A stretch of 64,000 nucleotides of DNA from DATBLE01 sp963837265 (GCA_963837265.1 CAWIMQ010000001.1:186001-250000); one strand, 5' to 3'; counted from the stretch's first letter, positions 23,964 to 33,077 are shown. Notes: generated by a model from the sequence alone, not told the origin. A program made the numbers and translations.

Positions 23964-25389
23964 GGCCCGCCTTCTCCAGGGGATGCGCGCGGTACGGCCC
24001 GGGCACCTCGCCGCACAGGCGGGGCGTCGGGAAGAGCTTCCCCGGGTTGCAGAGCCCGGCCGGGTCGAACGCGCGCCGGAGCCGCTGCATCGCCTCCAGG
24101 TCGTCCGCATCGAAGAGCAGCGGCATCGAGCACGCCTTGTCCACGCCGATGCCGTGCTCGCCCGTCAGCGAGCCGCCGGCGTCGATGCAGGCTTCGAGGA
24201 TCTTCTCGGCGAGCAGTCGCGCGCGCTCCGGCTCGCCCTGCACCCGGGCGTCGTAGAGGACGAGCGGGTGGAGGTTGCCGTCGCCGGCGTGGAAGACGTT
24301 GCCGACGCGCAGGCCGTATTCGCCCGACAGCGCCTCGATCCGGCGCAGCACCTCGGGGAGCTTCGTCCGTGGGACGACCCCGTCCTGGACGTAGTAGTCG
24401 CTCGCCACGCGCCCCATCGCGGCGAACGCCGACTTGCGCCCCTTCCAGAGCAGAGCCCGCTCGTCGTCGTCCGCCGCCGTGCGGATCTCCCAGGAGCGGC
24501 ACTCGCGGCAGATCGCCTCGACGGCGCCGAGGTCCTCCTCGACCTGCGGCAGGCACCCGTCGAGCTCGACCAGGAGCAGCGCGCCGGCGTCCGGGTATCC
24601 CGGGTGCACGGCCGCCTCGGCCGCCTCGATCGTCAGCCGGTCCATCAGCTCGAGCGCCGAGGGGAGGATCCCGGCGGCGACGATTCCGGAGACGGCCGAC
24701 CCGGCGGCGTCGGTCGAGTCGAACGCCGCGAGCACCGTCCGCACCGCCTCGGGCCGGCGGAGCAGACGAAGCGTGATCTCGGTCGCGATCCCGAGCGTGC
24801 CTTCCGAGCCGACGAAGGCACCGAGCAGGTCGGGGCCCGGCGACTCGAGCGGCCGGCCGCCGAGCCGCACCGTCTCGCCGTCCGGCAGCACCACCAGCAG
24901 CCCCGTGACGTGGTTGGCCGTGAAGCCGTACTTGACGCAGTGCGCGCCGCCGGAGTTCTCGGCGACGTTTCCGCCGATCGTGCACACCTGCTGGCTGGAC
25001 GGGTCCGGCGCGTAGTACCAGCCCTCCCCGATCACCGCCTCGGTCACCTGCAGGTTCGTCACCCCCGGCTGCACGACGATGCGTGCGCCCTCCAGGTCCA
25101 CCTCGAGGACCCGGTTCATCCGCGCGAGCGAGATCACGACGCCCTCGGCCACCGGCAGCGCGCCGCCCGAGAGCCCCGTCCCGGCGCCGCGGGCGACGAA
25201 GGGGGCGCCGGCGGCGGCGCACGCCCGCACGACCGCCTGCACCTGCGCGGTGGTCTCGGGGAGCGCGACGAGCGCCGGCACGACGCGGTGGCCGGTGAGC
25301 CCATCGCACTCGTAGGTCTTCAGCTCCTCCGGCTCCTCGATCAGGCCTTCCGGAGGCAGCACGCCCCTCAACTCGCCCGCGAGCGTCAT
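23947..25389 (-). CDS. glcD: Glycolate oxidase subunit GlcD
   Basis: A 480-residue FAD-linked oxidase. The FAD-binding domain (about 38-215) has PFVARGAGTGLSGGALP, APDPSSQQVCTIGGNVAENSGG and GSEGTLGI; the C-terminal FAD-oxidase domain has NVFHAGDGNLHPL and SLTGEHGIGVDK. These are diagnostic of GlcD/D-lactate dehydrogenase type enzymes. ATG 25389 is the start. It is first in the leftward glcDEF operon and divergent from malate synthase, so glyoxylate made here can be condensed with acetyl-CoA next door. Confidence 0.94.
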   Translation of the reverse strand: MTLAGELRGVLPPEGLIEEPEELKTYECDGLTGHRVVPALVALPETTAQVQAVVRACAAAGAPFVARGAGTGLSGGALPVAEGVVISLARMNRVLEVDLEGARIVVQPGVTNLQVTEAVIGEGWYYAPDPSSQQVCTIGGNVAENSGGAHCVKYGFTANHVTGLLVVLPDGETVRLGGRPLESPGPDLLGAFVGSEGTLGIATEITLRLLRRPEAVRTVLAAFDSTDAAGSAVSGIVAAGILPSALELMDRLTIEAAEAAVHPGYPDAGALLLVELDGCLPQVEEDLGAVEAICRECRSWEIRTAADDDERALLWKGRKSAFAAMGRVASDYYVQDGVVPRTKLPEVLRRIEALSGEYGLRVGNVFHAGDGNLHPLVLYDARVQGEPERARLLAEKILEACIDAGGSLTGEHGIGVDKACSMPLLFDADDLEAMQRLRRAFDPAGLCNPGKLFPTPRLCGEVPGPYRAHPLEKAGLADRL

Positions 25390-25407
25390 CCCTGTCAATC
25401 TACCGCG

Positions 25408-26956
25408 GTGCAGGCCGCCCTCCCAGCAGGCGTCGACGTCGTCGCCGCCCGTGACGAGGAGATCCTCTCCGCCGAGGCGCTCGACTTCGTCGCCGACCTC
25501 CAGCGCACGTTCGGGCCCCGCCGGGAGGAGCTGCTCCGGGCAAGGGCCTCCAGGCAGGAGCGGCTGCTCGCCGGCGAGCTGCCCGACTTCCTCGAGGAAT
25601 CGCGCGGCATCCGTGAAGACCCGGCCTGGCGGGTCGCCGAGGCACCGCCGGACCTCCAGGACCGGCGAGTCGAGATCACGGGGCCGACCGACCGCAAGAT
25701 GGTGATCAACGCGCTCAACTCTGGCGCGCGGGTCTTCATGGCGGACTTCGAGGATGCCGAACTCGCCCACCTGGGAGAACATGGTCGCCGGCCAGCGCAA
25801 CCTGATCGAGGCGATCGAGCGCACGATCGCGCTGGACACGCCCGAGAAGAGCTACCGGCTGGGCGACGAGACCGCGACGCTGCTCGTCCGGCCGCGCGGC
25901 TGGCACCTGCCCGAGCGGCACCTGCTCGTCGACGGGGAGCCCGTCTCGGGCAGCCTCTTCGACTTCGGCCTCTACATGTTCCACTCCGCGCGGCGCGCGC
26001 TCGACCGCGGCAGCGGGCCGTACTTCTACCTCGCCAAGCTGGAGAGCCACCTCGAGGCCCGGCTCTGGAACGACGTCTTCCTCCACGCCCAGGGGGCGCT
26101 GGGGATCCCGCCGGGCACGATCCGCGCGACCGTCCTGATCGAGACGATCCTCGCCGCGTTCGAGATGGAGGAGATCCTCTACGAGCTGCGCGACCACTCG
26201 GCCGGGCTGAACGCGGGCCGGTGGGACTACATCTTCAGCACGATCAAGAAGTTCCGGCACCGCGGCGACTTCGTGCTCCCCGACCGCTCGGCGGTGACGA
26301 TGACCGTGCCGTTCATGCGAGCCTACACGGAGCTCCTCGTCAAGACGTGCCACGCACGGGGCGCGTTCGCGATCGGGGGGATGGCGGCGTTCATCCCGTC
26401 GCGCCGAGACCCGGAGGTGAACGAGATTGCGCTCACGAAGGTCCGCGAGGACAAGGACCGGGAGGCCGGCGACGGCTTCGACGGCACCTGGGTCGCGCAC
26501 CCCGACCTCGTCCCGACTGCGACCGAGGAGTTCGACCGCGTCCTCGGCGAGCGTCCCAACCAGCTCGACCGGCAGCGACCCGAGGTCTTCGTCCGCGCCG
26601 CCGAGCTCTTGTCCGTCCCGGATACGCCGGGCGAGGTGACCGAGGCGGGCGTCCGTCAGAACGTCTCGGTCGGGATCCAGTACCTCGCCTCCTGGCTCCG
26701 CGGCACGGGCGCGGCGGCGATCCTCAACCTCATGGAGGACGTCGCCACCGCGGAGATCTCCCGCTCGCAGCTCTGGCAGTGGGCCAACCACGGTCGCGTC
26801 GACCCGGAGCGCGTGCGGGCGATCGCCGACGAGGAGGTCGAGTCGCTGCCGCCGCAGGAGCGGCTCGCCGAGGCGCGCGACGTCTTCGAGCAGGTCGCGC
26901 TCTCCGACGACTTCGTCGAGTTCCTGACGCTGCCCGCGTACGAGCTCCTCGCCTGA
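25408..26956 (+). pseudogene. aceB: Malate synthase A with single-base frameshift
   Basis: Condenses glyoxylate and acetyl-CoA to malate. From GTG 25408 the frame reads through TGPTDRKMVINALNSGARVF and MADFEDA, the conserved N-terminal part. The next expected residues, NSPTWENMVAGQ, appear in the frame starting at 25754, so one extra G near 25759 breaks the gene. The downstream part is intact to TAG-free end TGA at 26956, with LLVRPRGWHLPERH, ARLWNDVF, DYIFSTIKKF and QLWQWANHG. It is either a recent pseudogene or a base-calling error; a normal protein would be about 515 residues. Divergent from glcD. Confidence 0.85.
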
Positions 26957-26987
26957 TCGGGCCGCATCCGGCGGCCGGACACTCCCT

Positions 26988-27182
26988 GTGGAAGAACCGA
27001 CCCCGAATCGTCACACCTCGAGTGCCAGGCTCCCCGTGGAAGAACCGACCCCAAAACGTCACACCTCGAGTGCCAGGCACCCCCCGTGGAAGAACCGGTT
27101 CCGAATCGTCACACCTCGAGTGCCAGGCACCCCCTGTGGAAGAACCGGTTCCGAATCGTCACACCCGGGGTGCGGGGTACGG
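26988..27182. repeat. Tandem array of four palindrome-containing 48-50 bp units
   Basis: Units start GTGGAAGAACC at 26988, 27036, 27086 and 27136 (steps of 48, 50, 50). Each contains CGTCACACC and, in the first three, CTCGAGTGCCAGGC. Units 3 and 4 contain the palindrome GAACCGGTTC, while units 1 and 2 have GAACCGACCC there. GTGCCAGGCAC is a second near-palindrome. The fourth unit is degenerate at its 3' end. The array fills the gap between malate synthase and a lipoprotein gene. It is too few and too uniform (no unique spacers) for CRISPR. Confidence 0.9.
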
Positions 27183-27197
27183 ACCGGGCCGGTCGAG

Positions 27198-27650
27198 TCA
27201 GGGCAGGGCCCGGGCGCACGTCGGCGCGCCGAGCTTCGTCCCGAGCGCGCCCAGGGTATTGCCCTGCGACTGCGCCTTCAGGCCGAGCTGGACCACCTTC
27301 GTGAGGTCGTTCTTCCTGGCGGAGTCGATCAGCTGCGAGACCACGCCCCGGAGCTGCTTCGCCTCGGCGACCATCTGCTCGCTCTCCGACTTGATCTCGT
27401 CTGGGGCCTCGAGCTTCTCGACGTTCGAGATCAGACCGTCGAAGGCGGTGAGCAGCTTCGGGCCCTTGCTCGCCAGGTCGGCTGGGCTGCTCAGGCTACC
27501 CGCCTTCTGGAGATCTGCTTTCGCCTCCACGCAGGCCTGGTTCAGCTGCTTTCCGTACTCCTCCTTGCTCAGCGTCTTGCTCCCGCCGCCTCCGCAACCC
27601 GCGGCCGCAAGCCCCAGAGCCAGCACGACACCCGCGCCGATCCTCGTCAT
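27198..27650 (-). CDS. Small lipoprotein, function unknown
   Basis: A 150-residue secreted protein with a lipoprotein signal: a hydrophobic stretch and lipobox LAAAGC at about 14-19, then a glycine linker. The mature part is helical (LSKEEYGKQLNQACVEAKADLQ, LRGVVSQLIDSARKNDL), with two further cysteines that could form a disulfide. ATG 27650 follows AAAGGGG; a GTG at 27665 is an alternative. Similar short helical lipoproteins are common in this group of actinobacteria. No role could be assigned. Confidence 0.75.
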   Translation of the reverse strand: MTRIGAGVVLALGLAAAGCGGGGSKTLSKEEYGKQLNQACVEAKADLQKAGSLSSPADLASKGPKLLTAFDGLISNVEKLEAPDEIKSESEQMVAEAKQLRGVVSQLIDSARKNDLTKVVQLGLKAQSQGNTLGALGTKLGAPTCARALP

Positions 27651-27689
27651 CCCTGCCCCTTTCACCCGTCGGTGAGCTCAGGCTCGACC

Positions 27690-28406
27690 CTACACCGGGT
27701 GACGCATCCAGACGTTGGGCTCGACGTACACGCCGTGGCCGTCCCGGCAGCGGATCGGGACCAGAGCGCCCGGGACCACGTACTCGCCCTCTCCCGGGAA
27801 CGCGAGGCCGGTCCACTCCTCCCACTCCGCCACCGTGCCGCTGACCCGCATCGAGTGCGGGCAGACGTCGAGCAGCTCTGCGCCGAGGCGAGCATGGAGG
27901 CGGATCCACGGATCCCACGGAAGGCCGTCCTCCCGCTGCCACTTCGCGTACCGCTCCAGCGGGATCAGCGGGAAGCGTTCCTTCAGCGTCGGCCGCACCG
28001 GCGCGATCAGCGCCCCGAACCCGTGCTCGGCGGCGACCCGGCGCATGCCCTCGATCACGAGCGCGCTCAGCCCTTCGCCCTGACGGCGGCGATCGACGAT
28101 CGCGACGAGCGCAGAGAGCACGTCGGGCTCCTCGCGCGTGCCGCCGCCGAACCGCCGCTCGAGCAGATCGTCGACACCGCCGGGCAGGCCGTCCCGGGCC
28201 TCCGCCGGGATCGTCTGGCCGCGACCGACGACGACGTCGCGCTCGTCGTCGTAGAGGACGAGCTGGAGCTCCGGGAGCTGCTCGCGCAGCTTCGACCAGT
28301 GCAGGGAGGTGACGTCGCCGTGATGGACGAACTCCACGAACGAGTCCTCCGCTTCGGCGGTGCGCGCAGCCAGGTCGGGGCGCTCGGCATAGGTGAACAC
28401 CTGCAC
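27690..28406 (-). CDS. GNAT-like N-acetyltransferase
   Basis: About 238 residues. The central RRQGEGLSALVIEGMRRVAAEHGF resembles the acetyl-CoA-binding V/I-x-x-x-x-R/Q-x-x-G/A loop-helix of GNAT enzymes, and APVRPTLKERFP follows. The C-terminal third (DPWIRLHARLGAELLDVCPHSMRVSGTVAEWEEWTGL) is typical of a GNAT subgroup in actinobacteria with unknown substrate. GTG 28406 is used; GTG 28400 is possible. It is divergent from the nitroreductase gene with only 23 bases between starts. Confidence 0.7.
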   Translation of the reverse strand: MQVFTYAERPDLAARTAEAEDSFVEFVHHGDVTSLHWSKLREQLPELQLVLYDDERDVVVGRGQTIPAEARDGLPGGVDDLLERRFGGGTREEPDVLSALVAIVDRRRQGEGLSALVIEGMRRVAAEHGFGALIAPVRPTLKERFPLIPLERYAKWQREDGLPWDPWIRLHARLGAELLDVCPHSMRVSGTVAEWEEWTGLAFPGEGEYVVPGALVPIRCRDGHGVYVEPNVWMRHPV

Positions 28407-28429
28407 AGCGACGAGTCTACGATTCGCCG

Positions 28430-28930
28430 ATGGACGCCTGGCTCGTGATCGCCAGCAGGCGCGAGGTCCGCGCCTACGCGGACCGCCCCGTCCCGGACGC
28501 GACCGCGAGGAGGATCCTCGACGCCGGCCGCCTGGCCGGCAGCGCCAAGAACCGGCAGCCGTGGCGCTTCCTCCTGGTCGAGAGCGACGCCGCCCGCGAT
28601 CGGCTGGCCCGGGCGGTCTACGAGCCGGATAACGTGCGGGGCGCAAGTCTCGTCGTCGCAGTCGCCGCGCGGAGCGGCTTCGACACCGGCCGCTGCGCGC
28701 AGAACATGATGCTCGCGGCCTGGAACGAGGGAGTCGGCTCGTGCCCGAACGGGTTGCGGGAGCCCGCCGAGGGGCGGCGAGCGCTCGGCCTCGGCGGCGA
28801 GGACGAGATCGCGATCGTGCTCACCTTCGGCTACCCCGCGCGGGCGGCCGACCCGCTGCGACGGACGCCGGAGGAGTGGAGCGCCCGCGCGAACCGCAGG
28901 CCCCTCGACGACCTCGTCGAGCGCGTCTGA
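28430..28930 (+). CDS. Nitroreductase-family flavoprotein
   Basis: A 166-residue short nitroreductase. SRREVRAYADRPVPDATARRIL with the FMN-phosphate-binding Arg pair is at residues 9-30, followed by LAGSAKNRQPWRFLLVES. Near the middle is GRCAQNMMLAAWNEGVGSC, and the C-terminus has FGYPAR. The length fits the compact family that uses FMN and a nicotinamide or F420 donor. The substrate is unknown. ATG 28430 lacks a strong ribosome binding site. Confidence 0.85.
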   Translation: MDAWLVIASRREVRAYADRPVPDATARRILDAGRLAGSAKNRQPWRFLLVESDAARDRLARAVYEPDNVRGASLVVAVAARSGFDTGRCAQNMMLAAWNEGVGSCPNGLREPAEGRRALGLGGEDEIAIVLTFGYPARAADPLRRTPEEWSARANRRPLDDLVERV

Positions 28931-28950
28931 GCACCTCGCACGGGTCCCTT

Positions 28951-29030
28951 ACGAAAGGTTTACGACGAAAAGGGCATAGAAACCTGCGGTCTCGGGTAGC
29001 CGAGTCGCGGGAGGTTGTCGACGAAAAATC
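28951..29030 (+). ncRNA. Structured 5' leader upstream of Ig-repeat protein
   Basis: A nested stem can be drawn: CGAC (28963-28966) and AACCT (28981-28985) pair with the continuous AGGTTGTCG (29012-29020), GCG pairs with CGC, and CTCGG pairs with CCGAG around a GTAG loop. The 14-base bulge GAAAAGGGCATAGA is purine-rich. GACGAAAA occurs on both sides (28964, 29020). It ends at the AAGGAGG ribosome binding site. It looks like a riboswitch or protein-binding leader but matches no class I can name with confidence. Confidence 0.4.
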
Positions 29031-29042
29031 GAAGGAGGACTG

Positions 29043-30419
29043 ATGGCTCATAGAAGCCGAAACCGTGGACTGTGGCTCGCGCTGGCAGCCGCCGCGGCCG
29101 TCACCCTGCTCGCCTTCGCCGGCAGCGGCTCCGCCGCGCCGCAGGCCGTGCCGAGCAACACCTCGCCGCCCACGATCTCGGGCACCGAGCAGGAAGGGAA
29201 CAAGCTGACCGCCGACCACGGCAGCTGGACGAACAGCCCGACCGCCTACGACTACCAGTGGCAGCGCTGCAACTCCAACGGAGGCGGATGCTCGAACCTC
29301 TCCGGAGCGACGTCCACCACGTACACGCTCGGCTCGGCCGACGTCGGCAACCGGATGCGCGTCGGGGTCCGCGCGACGAACGGCAGTGGCACCTCCGACT
29401 GGACCTATTCCGGCACGACCGGCGTGATCGACGCGGCGGCCACGAAGCCCGGCAACACCGCGCTGCCCACGATCTCGGGGACTCCGCAGGACAACCAGAC
29501 GCTGACCGCGAGCAGCGGAAGCTGGTCGGGCACCACCCCGATGACCTTCACCTTCACCTGGCAGCGGTGCGACTCGAACGGCAACAGCTGCTCCGACATC
29601 GGCCACACGAACCAGCAGACGTACAAGGTCACCTCGCGCGACGTCGGGCACCGCCTGCGCGTCGCAGTCAAGGCGTCGAACAGCGCGGGCTCCGACACCG
29701 CCGTGTCGGACGCGACCGCCATCGTCCTCCCCGCCGGCAGCGGGCCGCAGAACACGGCCGTCCCGGTGATCGCCGGGAACGCCAAGGAGGGCCAGACCCT
29801 GACCGTCAGCGTGGGGAAGTGGAGCGGGACCTCGCCGATCACGTTCACGTACCAGTGGCTGCGCTGCGACGCAAACGGCAACAACTGCGGGAACATCGGC
29901 GGAGCCACCGGTGCGAGCTACAAGGCCGGCAGCGCGGACGTCGGGCATCGCCTCCGGGCCACCGTGTCCGCCCACAACAGCCTCGGGACCAGCACGGCGA
30001 CCTCGGGCCCGACAGGAGTGATCGCCTCCTCCGGCGGCACCACCGGCGCGATCTCGATCGCGAACGTGTCGCTCCCCAACCGGCTGGTGATCGACAAGGT
30101 GTCGTTCAACCCGCCCAGGATCGGGTCACGCAACCAGCCGGTGATCGCCCGCTTCCGCGTCGTGGACTCGAACGGCCGTCCGGTGCAGGGCGCTCTCGTC
30201 TATGCGATCGGCGTGCCCGCAAACCGGGTGACAGTGCCTCAGGAGACGCAGACCGACGCGACCGGCTACGCAACGCTCGTCTACCAGCCGCTGCGCGGCC
30301 TGCCCCTGAAGAACGGCGCCATGCTGACGATCTTCGTGCGCGCCCGGAAGCCCGGCGAGAACGTCCTCGGCGGGGTGTCGACGCGACGGCTGGTCTCGAT
30401 CCGGGTCCACCCGATCTAG
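29043..30419 (+). CDS. Secreted surface protein with three Ig-like repeats
   Basis: A 458-residue exported protein. A signal peptide (about 1-36, ending SGSAAPQAV) is followed by three repeats of about 90 residues, each with the pattern P-T-I-S-G-T/N-x-x-x-x-x-L-T, GxW, YQWQRC and a C near CSN/CSD/CGN, then DVGxRxRVxVxAxN. A paired cysteine in each repeat suggests one disulfide per module. A C-terminal domain of about 120 residues (RFRVVDSNGRPVQGALVYAIG) resembles a carboxypeptidase-regulatory or transthyretin-like beta sandwich. An AAGGAGG site precedes ATG 29043. Likely an envelope adhesion or matrix protein. Confidence 0.85.
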   Translation: MAHRSRNRGLWLALAAAAAVTLLAFAGSGSAAPQAVPSNTSPPTISGTEQEGNKLTADHGSWTNSPTAYDYQWQRCNSNGGGCSNLSGATSTTYTLGSADVGNRMRVGVRATNGSGTSDWTYSGTTGVIDAAATKPGNTALPTISGTPQDNQTLTASSGSWSGTTPMTFTFTWQRCDSNGNSCSDIGHTNQQTYKVTSRDVGHRLRVAVKASNSAGSDTAVSDATAIVLPAGSGPQNTAVPVIAGNAKEGQTLTVSVGKWSGTSPITFTYQWLRCDANGNNCGNIGGATGASYKAGSADVGHRLRATVSAHNSLGTSTATSGPTGVIASSGGTTGAISIANVSLPNRLVIDKVSFNPPRIGSRNQPVIARFRVVDSNGRPVQGALVYAIGVPANRVTVPQETQTDATGYATLVYQPLRGLPLKNGAMLTIFVRARKPGENVLGGVSTRRLVSIRVHPI

Positions 30420-30427
30420 GACGAAAG

Positions 30428-30460
30428 CGGGGGCGGTGGGCACGGCTCGCCGCCCCCCGC
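30428..30460. terminator. Hairpin after the Ig-repeat gene
   Basis: GGGGGCGG pairs with CCGCCCCC across a loop in the gap between convergent genes. A strong stem without a T-tract; position supports bidirectional termination. Confidence 0.6.
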
Positions 30461-30478
30461 CGTCTCCAGCCACCCGCG

Positions 30479-31438
30479 TCAGCGGACGGACAGGACGAGC
30501 TTGCCGAAATGCTCGCCGGCCTGCATCCGCCGATGCGCAGCCTCCGCCTCGGCGAGCGGCCGGACGCTGTCGATCACCGGTCGCCACGATCCAGTGTCGA
30601 CCATCCGCAGGAGCGCCGCGAAGTCGCGGCCCGAGCCCATCGTCGTCCCGCGGATCGACTCCCAGTTCAGGTAGACGGCGCGAACGTCCAGGGTGACCTC
30701 CGGCCCGCCCGTCGCACCGAAGACGACGAGGCGACCGCCCCTGCGCAGCGCGCGGAGGGAGTCGCGCCAGGTCGTCCCGACCGAGTCGAGGACGACGTCC
30801 ACCGGCCCGGCCGACTCCGGCCAGCCTTCCTCCGTGTAGAGCACGCCGCCGTCGGCGCCGAGCGCCCGCGCGCGCTCGATCTTCTCCGGGCTCGACGAGG
30901 TGACGAGCACGCGTGCCCCCGCCTGCACGGCGAGCGAGACCGCGAACGTCGACACGCCGCTGCCTGCGCCGAGAACGAGGACGCTCTCCCCGCCGACCAG
31001 GCGGCCGACCTCGAACAGGGCGCGGTACGCGGTCAGCGCCGCAAGCGGGAACGCGGCCGCCTCCTCCCAGGAGAACCGGGCAGGCTTGGGGAACACGTTC
31101 TCGGCCGGCACCTTGACCAGCTCCGCGTACGTCCCGTCGTCGGGGCCGCCGAGGATCCGCCAGTCGGGCCCGGCCGCATCCTCCCGAGGGCCCCAGCCGA
31201 GACCCGGGTAGACGACGACCTCCTCGCCGGTGTCGCGCCGGACGCCGGCCCCGTCGGAGCCGGGGATCACGGGCAGCGGGAACCGGTACGCGGGCCCGGG
31301 CGGGTTGCGGACGAGCAGGTCGCGGCGGTTGACCGCGGCGGCCCTCAGCTCGACGAGCACCTCGCCGGGACCTGGAACCGGGTCCTCGACGTCCTCGTGG
31401 GAGAGGACGCCGTCCTCGCGAACGAGCACGGCCTTCAT
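30479..31438 (-). CDS. Zinc-independent MDR oxidoreductase (quinone reductase-like)
   Basis: A 319-residue medium-chain reductase. VNRRDLLVRNP and PLPVIPGSDGAGVV-like segments replace the catalytic zinc ligands, and VLVLGAGSGVSTFAVSLAVQAGARVLVTSSS is the NAD(P)H-binding Rossmann motif. The C-terminal GEHFGKLVLSV is typical. ATG 31438 is preferred over upstream codons because homologues start MKAVxxxE. The enzyme probably reduces quinones or enoyl compounds with NADPH. It is divergent from the carboxypeptidase gene. Confidence 0.88.
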   Translation of the reverse strand: MKAVLVREDGVLSHEDVEDPVPGPGEVLVELRAAAVNRRDLLVRNPPGPAYRFPLPVIPGSDGAGVRRDTGEEVVVYPGLGWGPREDAAGPDWRILGGPDDGTYAELVKVPAENVFPKPARFSWEEAAAFPLAALTAYRALFEVGRLVGGESVLVLGAGSGVSTFAVSLAVQAGARVLVTSSSPEKIERARALGADGGVLYTEEGWPESAGPVDVVLDSVGTTWRDSLRALRRGGRLVVFGATGGPEVTLDVRAVYLNWESIRGTTMGSGRDFAALLRMVDTGSWRPVIDSVRPLAEAEAAHRRMQAGEHFGKLVLSVR

Positions 31439-31490
31439 CGCGGCATCGGCACGGATCCTACCGGCCCGCAGCCGCGTATAGGGTTCGGCC

Positions 31491-32981
31491 ATGGGCGAGG
31501 ACCGGTACGCGGAGCTCCGCGCGAGGCTGTGCGAGCTGTGGGACCTGGTGAAGCTGTCGGGCCTCGCCGCCTGGGACCAGCAGACGATGATGCCGCCCCG
31601 GGGCGGCGGCGTCCGGGCTCATCAGCTCGCGACCGTCTCGAAGCTCGTGCACGACCGGCTCGTCTCCGACGAGATCGGCGCGCTGCTCGAGGAGCTCCGG
31701 CCGTACGAGGAGTCGCTCGGCTACGACTCGGACGCGGCCAGCCTGATCCGGGTCGCCCGCCGCGACCGGGACAAGGAGCTGCGGGTGCCCGGCGAGCTGC
31801 GCGAGGCCCAGACCCGGGCCGCCGTCGAGGCGTTCCCGGTGTGGGTCGAGGCCCGCCGCACGTCCGACTTCGAGCTCTTCAGGCCCTACCTCGAGCGAAA
31901 CGTCGCGCTGCGCCGCGAGTACGCCGGCTGCTTCGAGGTCGACGAGCCCTACGACGCGCTGCTCGACGACTTCGAGCCGGACATGAAGACCGTCGAGGTC
32001 CGCGGGGTGTTCGCGCGCCTGAGAGACGGGCTCGTCCCTCTGATCGCCGAGGCGTCGAGCCAGGAGGTCGGCGACTCGTTCCTCCGCGGGCACTTCCCGG
32101 TCGCGGCGCAGAAGGAGCTGGAGCAGCTCGTGCTCGGGAGGTTCGGCTTCCGAGAGGGAACCTGGCGGATCGATCCGGTCGAGCACCCGTTCGCGTCCTC
32201 GCTCGGCACCTCGGACATCCGGATGACGACCTACTACCCCGAGGGCGAGCTGCGCGGGATCTTCGCGGCGATGCACGAGGGCGGGCACGGGCTCTACGAG
32301 CACAACGTCGACCCGGCGCTCGAGCGCACGCCGCTCTGCCGCGGCACCTCGCTCGCCCTGCACGAGTCCCAGAGCCGGATGTTCGAGAACCTCGTCGGCC
32401 GGGGCCTCGCCTTCTGGCGCTGGGGCTACCCGCACGTCCAGCGCATCTTTCCGGAGCTCGGGGAGGTGGAGCTCGACGACTTCCACCGCGCGATCAACAA
32501 GGTGCAGCCGTCGCTGATCCGGATCGAGGCCGACGAGGCGACCTACAGCCTGCACATCATCCTCCGCTTCGAGCTCGAGCAGGAGCTGGTCGCCGGCACG
32601 ATCCCCGTCGGCGACCTGCCCGCGGCGTGGAACGACCGCATGGCCGAGTACCTCGGCGTCGAGGTGCCCGACGACGCGCACGGGGTGCTCCAGGACGTGC
32701 ACTGGTCGCGGGGGACGATCGGCTACTTCCCCACGTATGCGCTCGGGAACGTGATCTCGGTGCAGATCTGGGAGCGGGTGCTCGAGGACGTGCCCGACCT
32801 CGACGAGCACCTCGAGCGGGGCGAGCTCGGGCCGCTCACCGACTGGCTGCGCGACCGGCTCTGGCGGCACGGCCGCAAGTTCACGCCGCACGAGACGCTG
32901 GAGCGAGTCGTCGGCGGTGGGCTCGACCCGGAGCCGTACCTGCGCTACCTGAACGCGAAGCTGGGCGTGATCGCGGCCTGA
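31491..32981 (+). CDS. M32-family metallocarboxypeptidase
   Basis: A 496-residue thermostable carboxypeptidase (Taq type). The zinc motif HEGGH (about residue 262) appears as AAMHEGGHGLYEHN, with the third ligand region LHESQSRMFENLVGR following. The N-terminal LSGLAAWDQQTMMPPRGG and DIRMTTYY are conserved in the family, as is the C-terminal GTIGYFPTYALGNV. It removes C-terminal residues from peptides in the cytosol. ATG 31491 is in-frame and close to the divergent oxidoreductase start. Confidence 0.95.
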   Translation: MGEDRYAELRARLCELWDLVKLSGLAAWDQQTMMPPRGGGVRAHQLATVSKLVHDRLVSDEIGALLEELRPYEESLGYDSDAASLIRVARRDRDKELRVPGELREAQTRAAVEAFPVWVEARRTSDFELFRPYLERNVALRREYAGCFEVDEPYDALLDDFEPDMKTVEVRGVFARLRDGLVPLIAEASSQEVGDSFLRGHFPVAAQKELEQLVLGRFGFREGTWRIDPVEHPFASSLGTSDIRMTTYYPEGELRGIFAAMHEGGHGLYEHNVDPALERTPLCRGTSLALHESQSRMFENLVGRGLAFWRWGYPHVQRIFPELGEVELDDFHRAINKVQPSLIRIEADEATYSLHIILRFELEQELVAGTIPVGDLPAAWNDRMAEYLGVEVPDDAHGVLQDVHWSRGTIGYFPTYALGNVISVQIWERVLEDVPDLDEHLERGELGPLTDWLRDRLWRHGRKFTPHETLERVVGGGLDPEPYLRYLNAKLGVIAA

Positions 32982-33077
32982 GCCACGGCCCGGGCACCGC
33001 CCGGACCTACCACTTTTAACGAAATCTTTGCGGTCTCCCCCCTACGCAGCCTGTGTCCATTGTGGCACTGTGGGGGT

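Noticed and set aside
25740..25770. Programmed frameshift in malate synthase
   Set aside because: No slippery heptamer or stimulatory structure is evident, and malate synthase is not known to use recoding. A mutation or sequencing error is simpler.
26988..27182. CRISPR array
   Set aside because: The units repeat end to end with nearly identical sequence, only four copies, no unique spacers and no cas genes.
28951..29030. c-di-GMP-I riboswitch assignment
   Set aside because: Only the GGGTAGCCGAG part resembles the class; the essential GACGCAAAGCC and GGGCAAACC elements are absent, so I report only an unclassified leader.
29072..33019. Rightward open frame of about 1,300 codons
   Set aside because: It lies in an alternate frame of the Ig-repeat and carboxypeptidase genes and antisense to the oxidoreductase. 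Composition is low-complexity, with no domain match.
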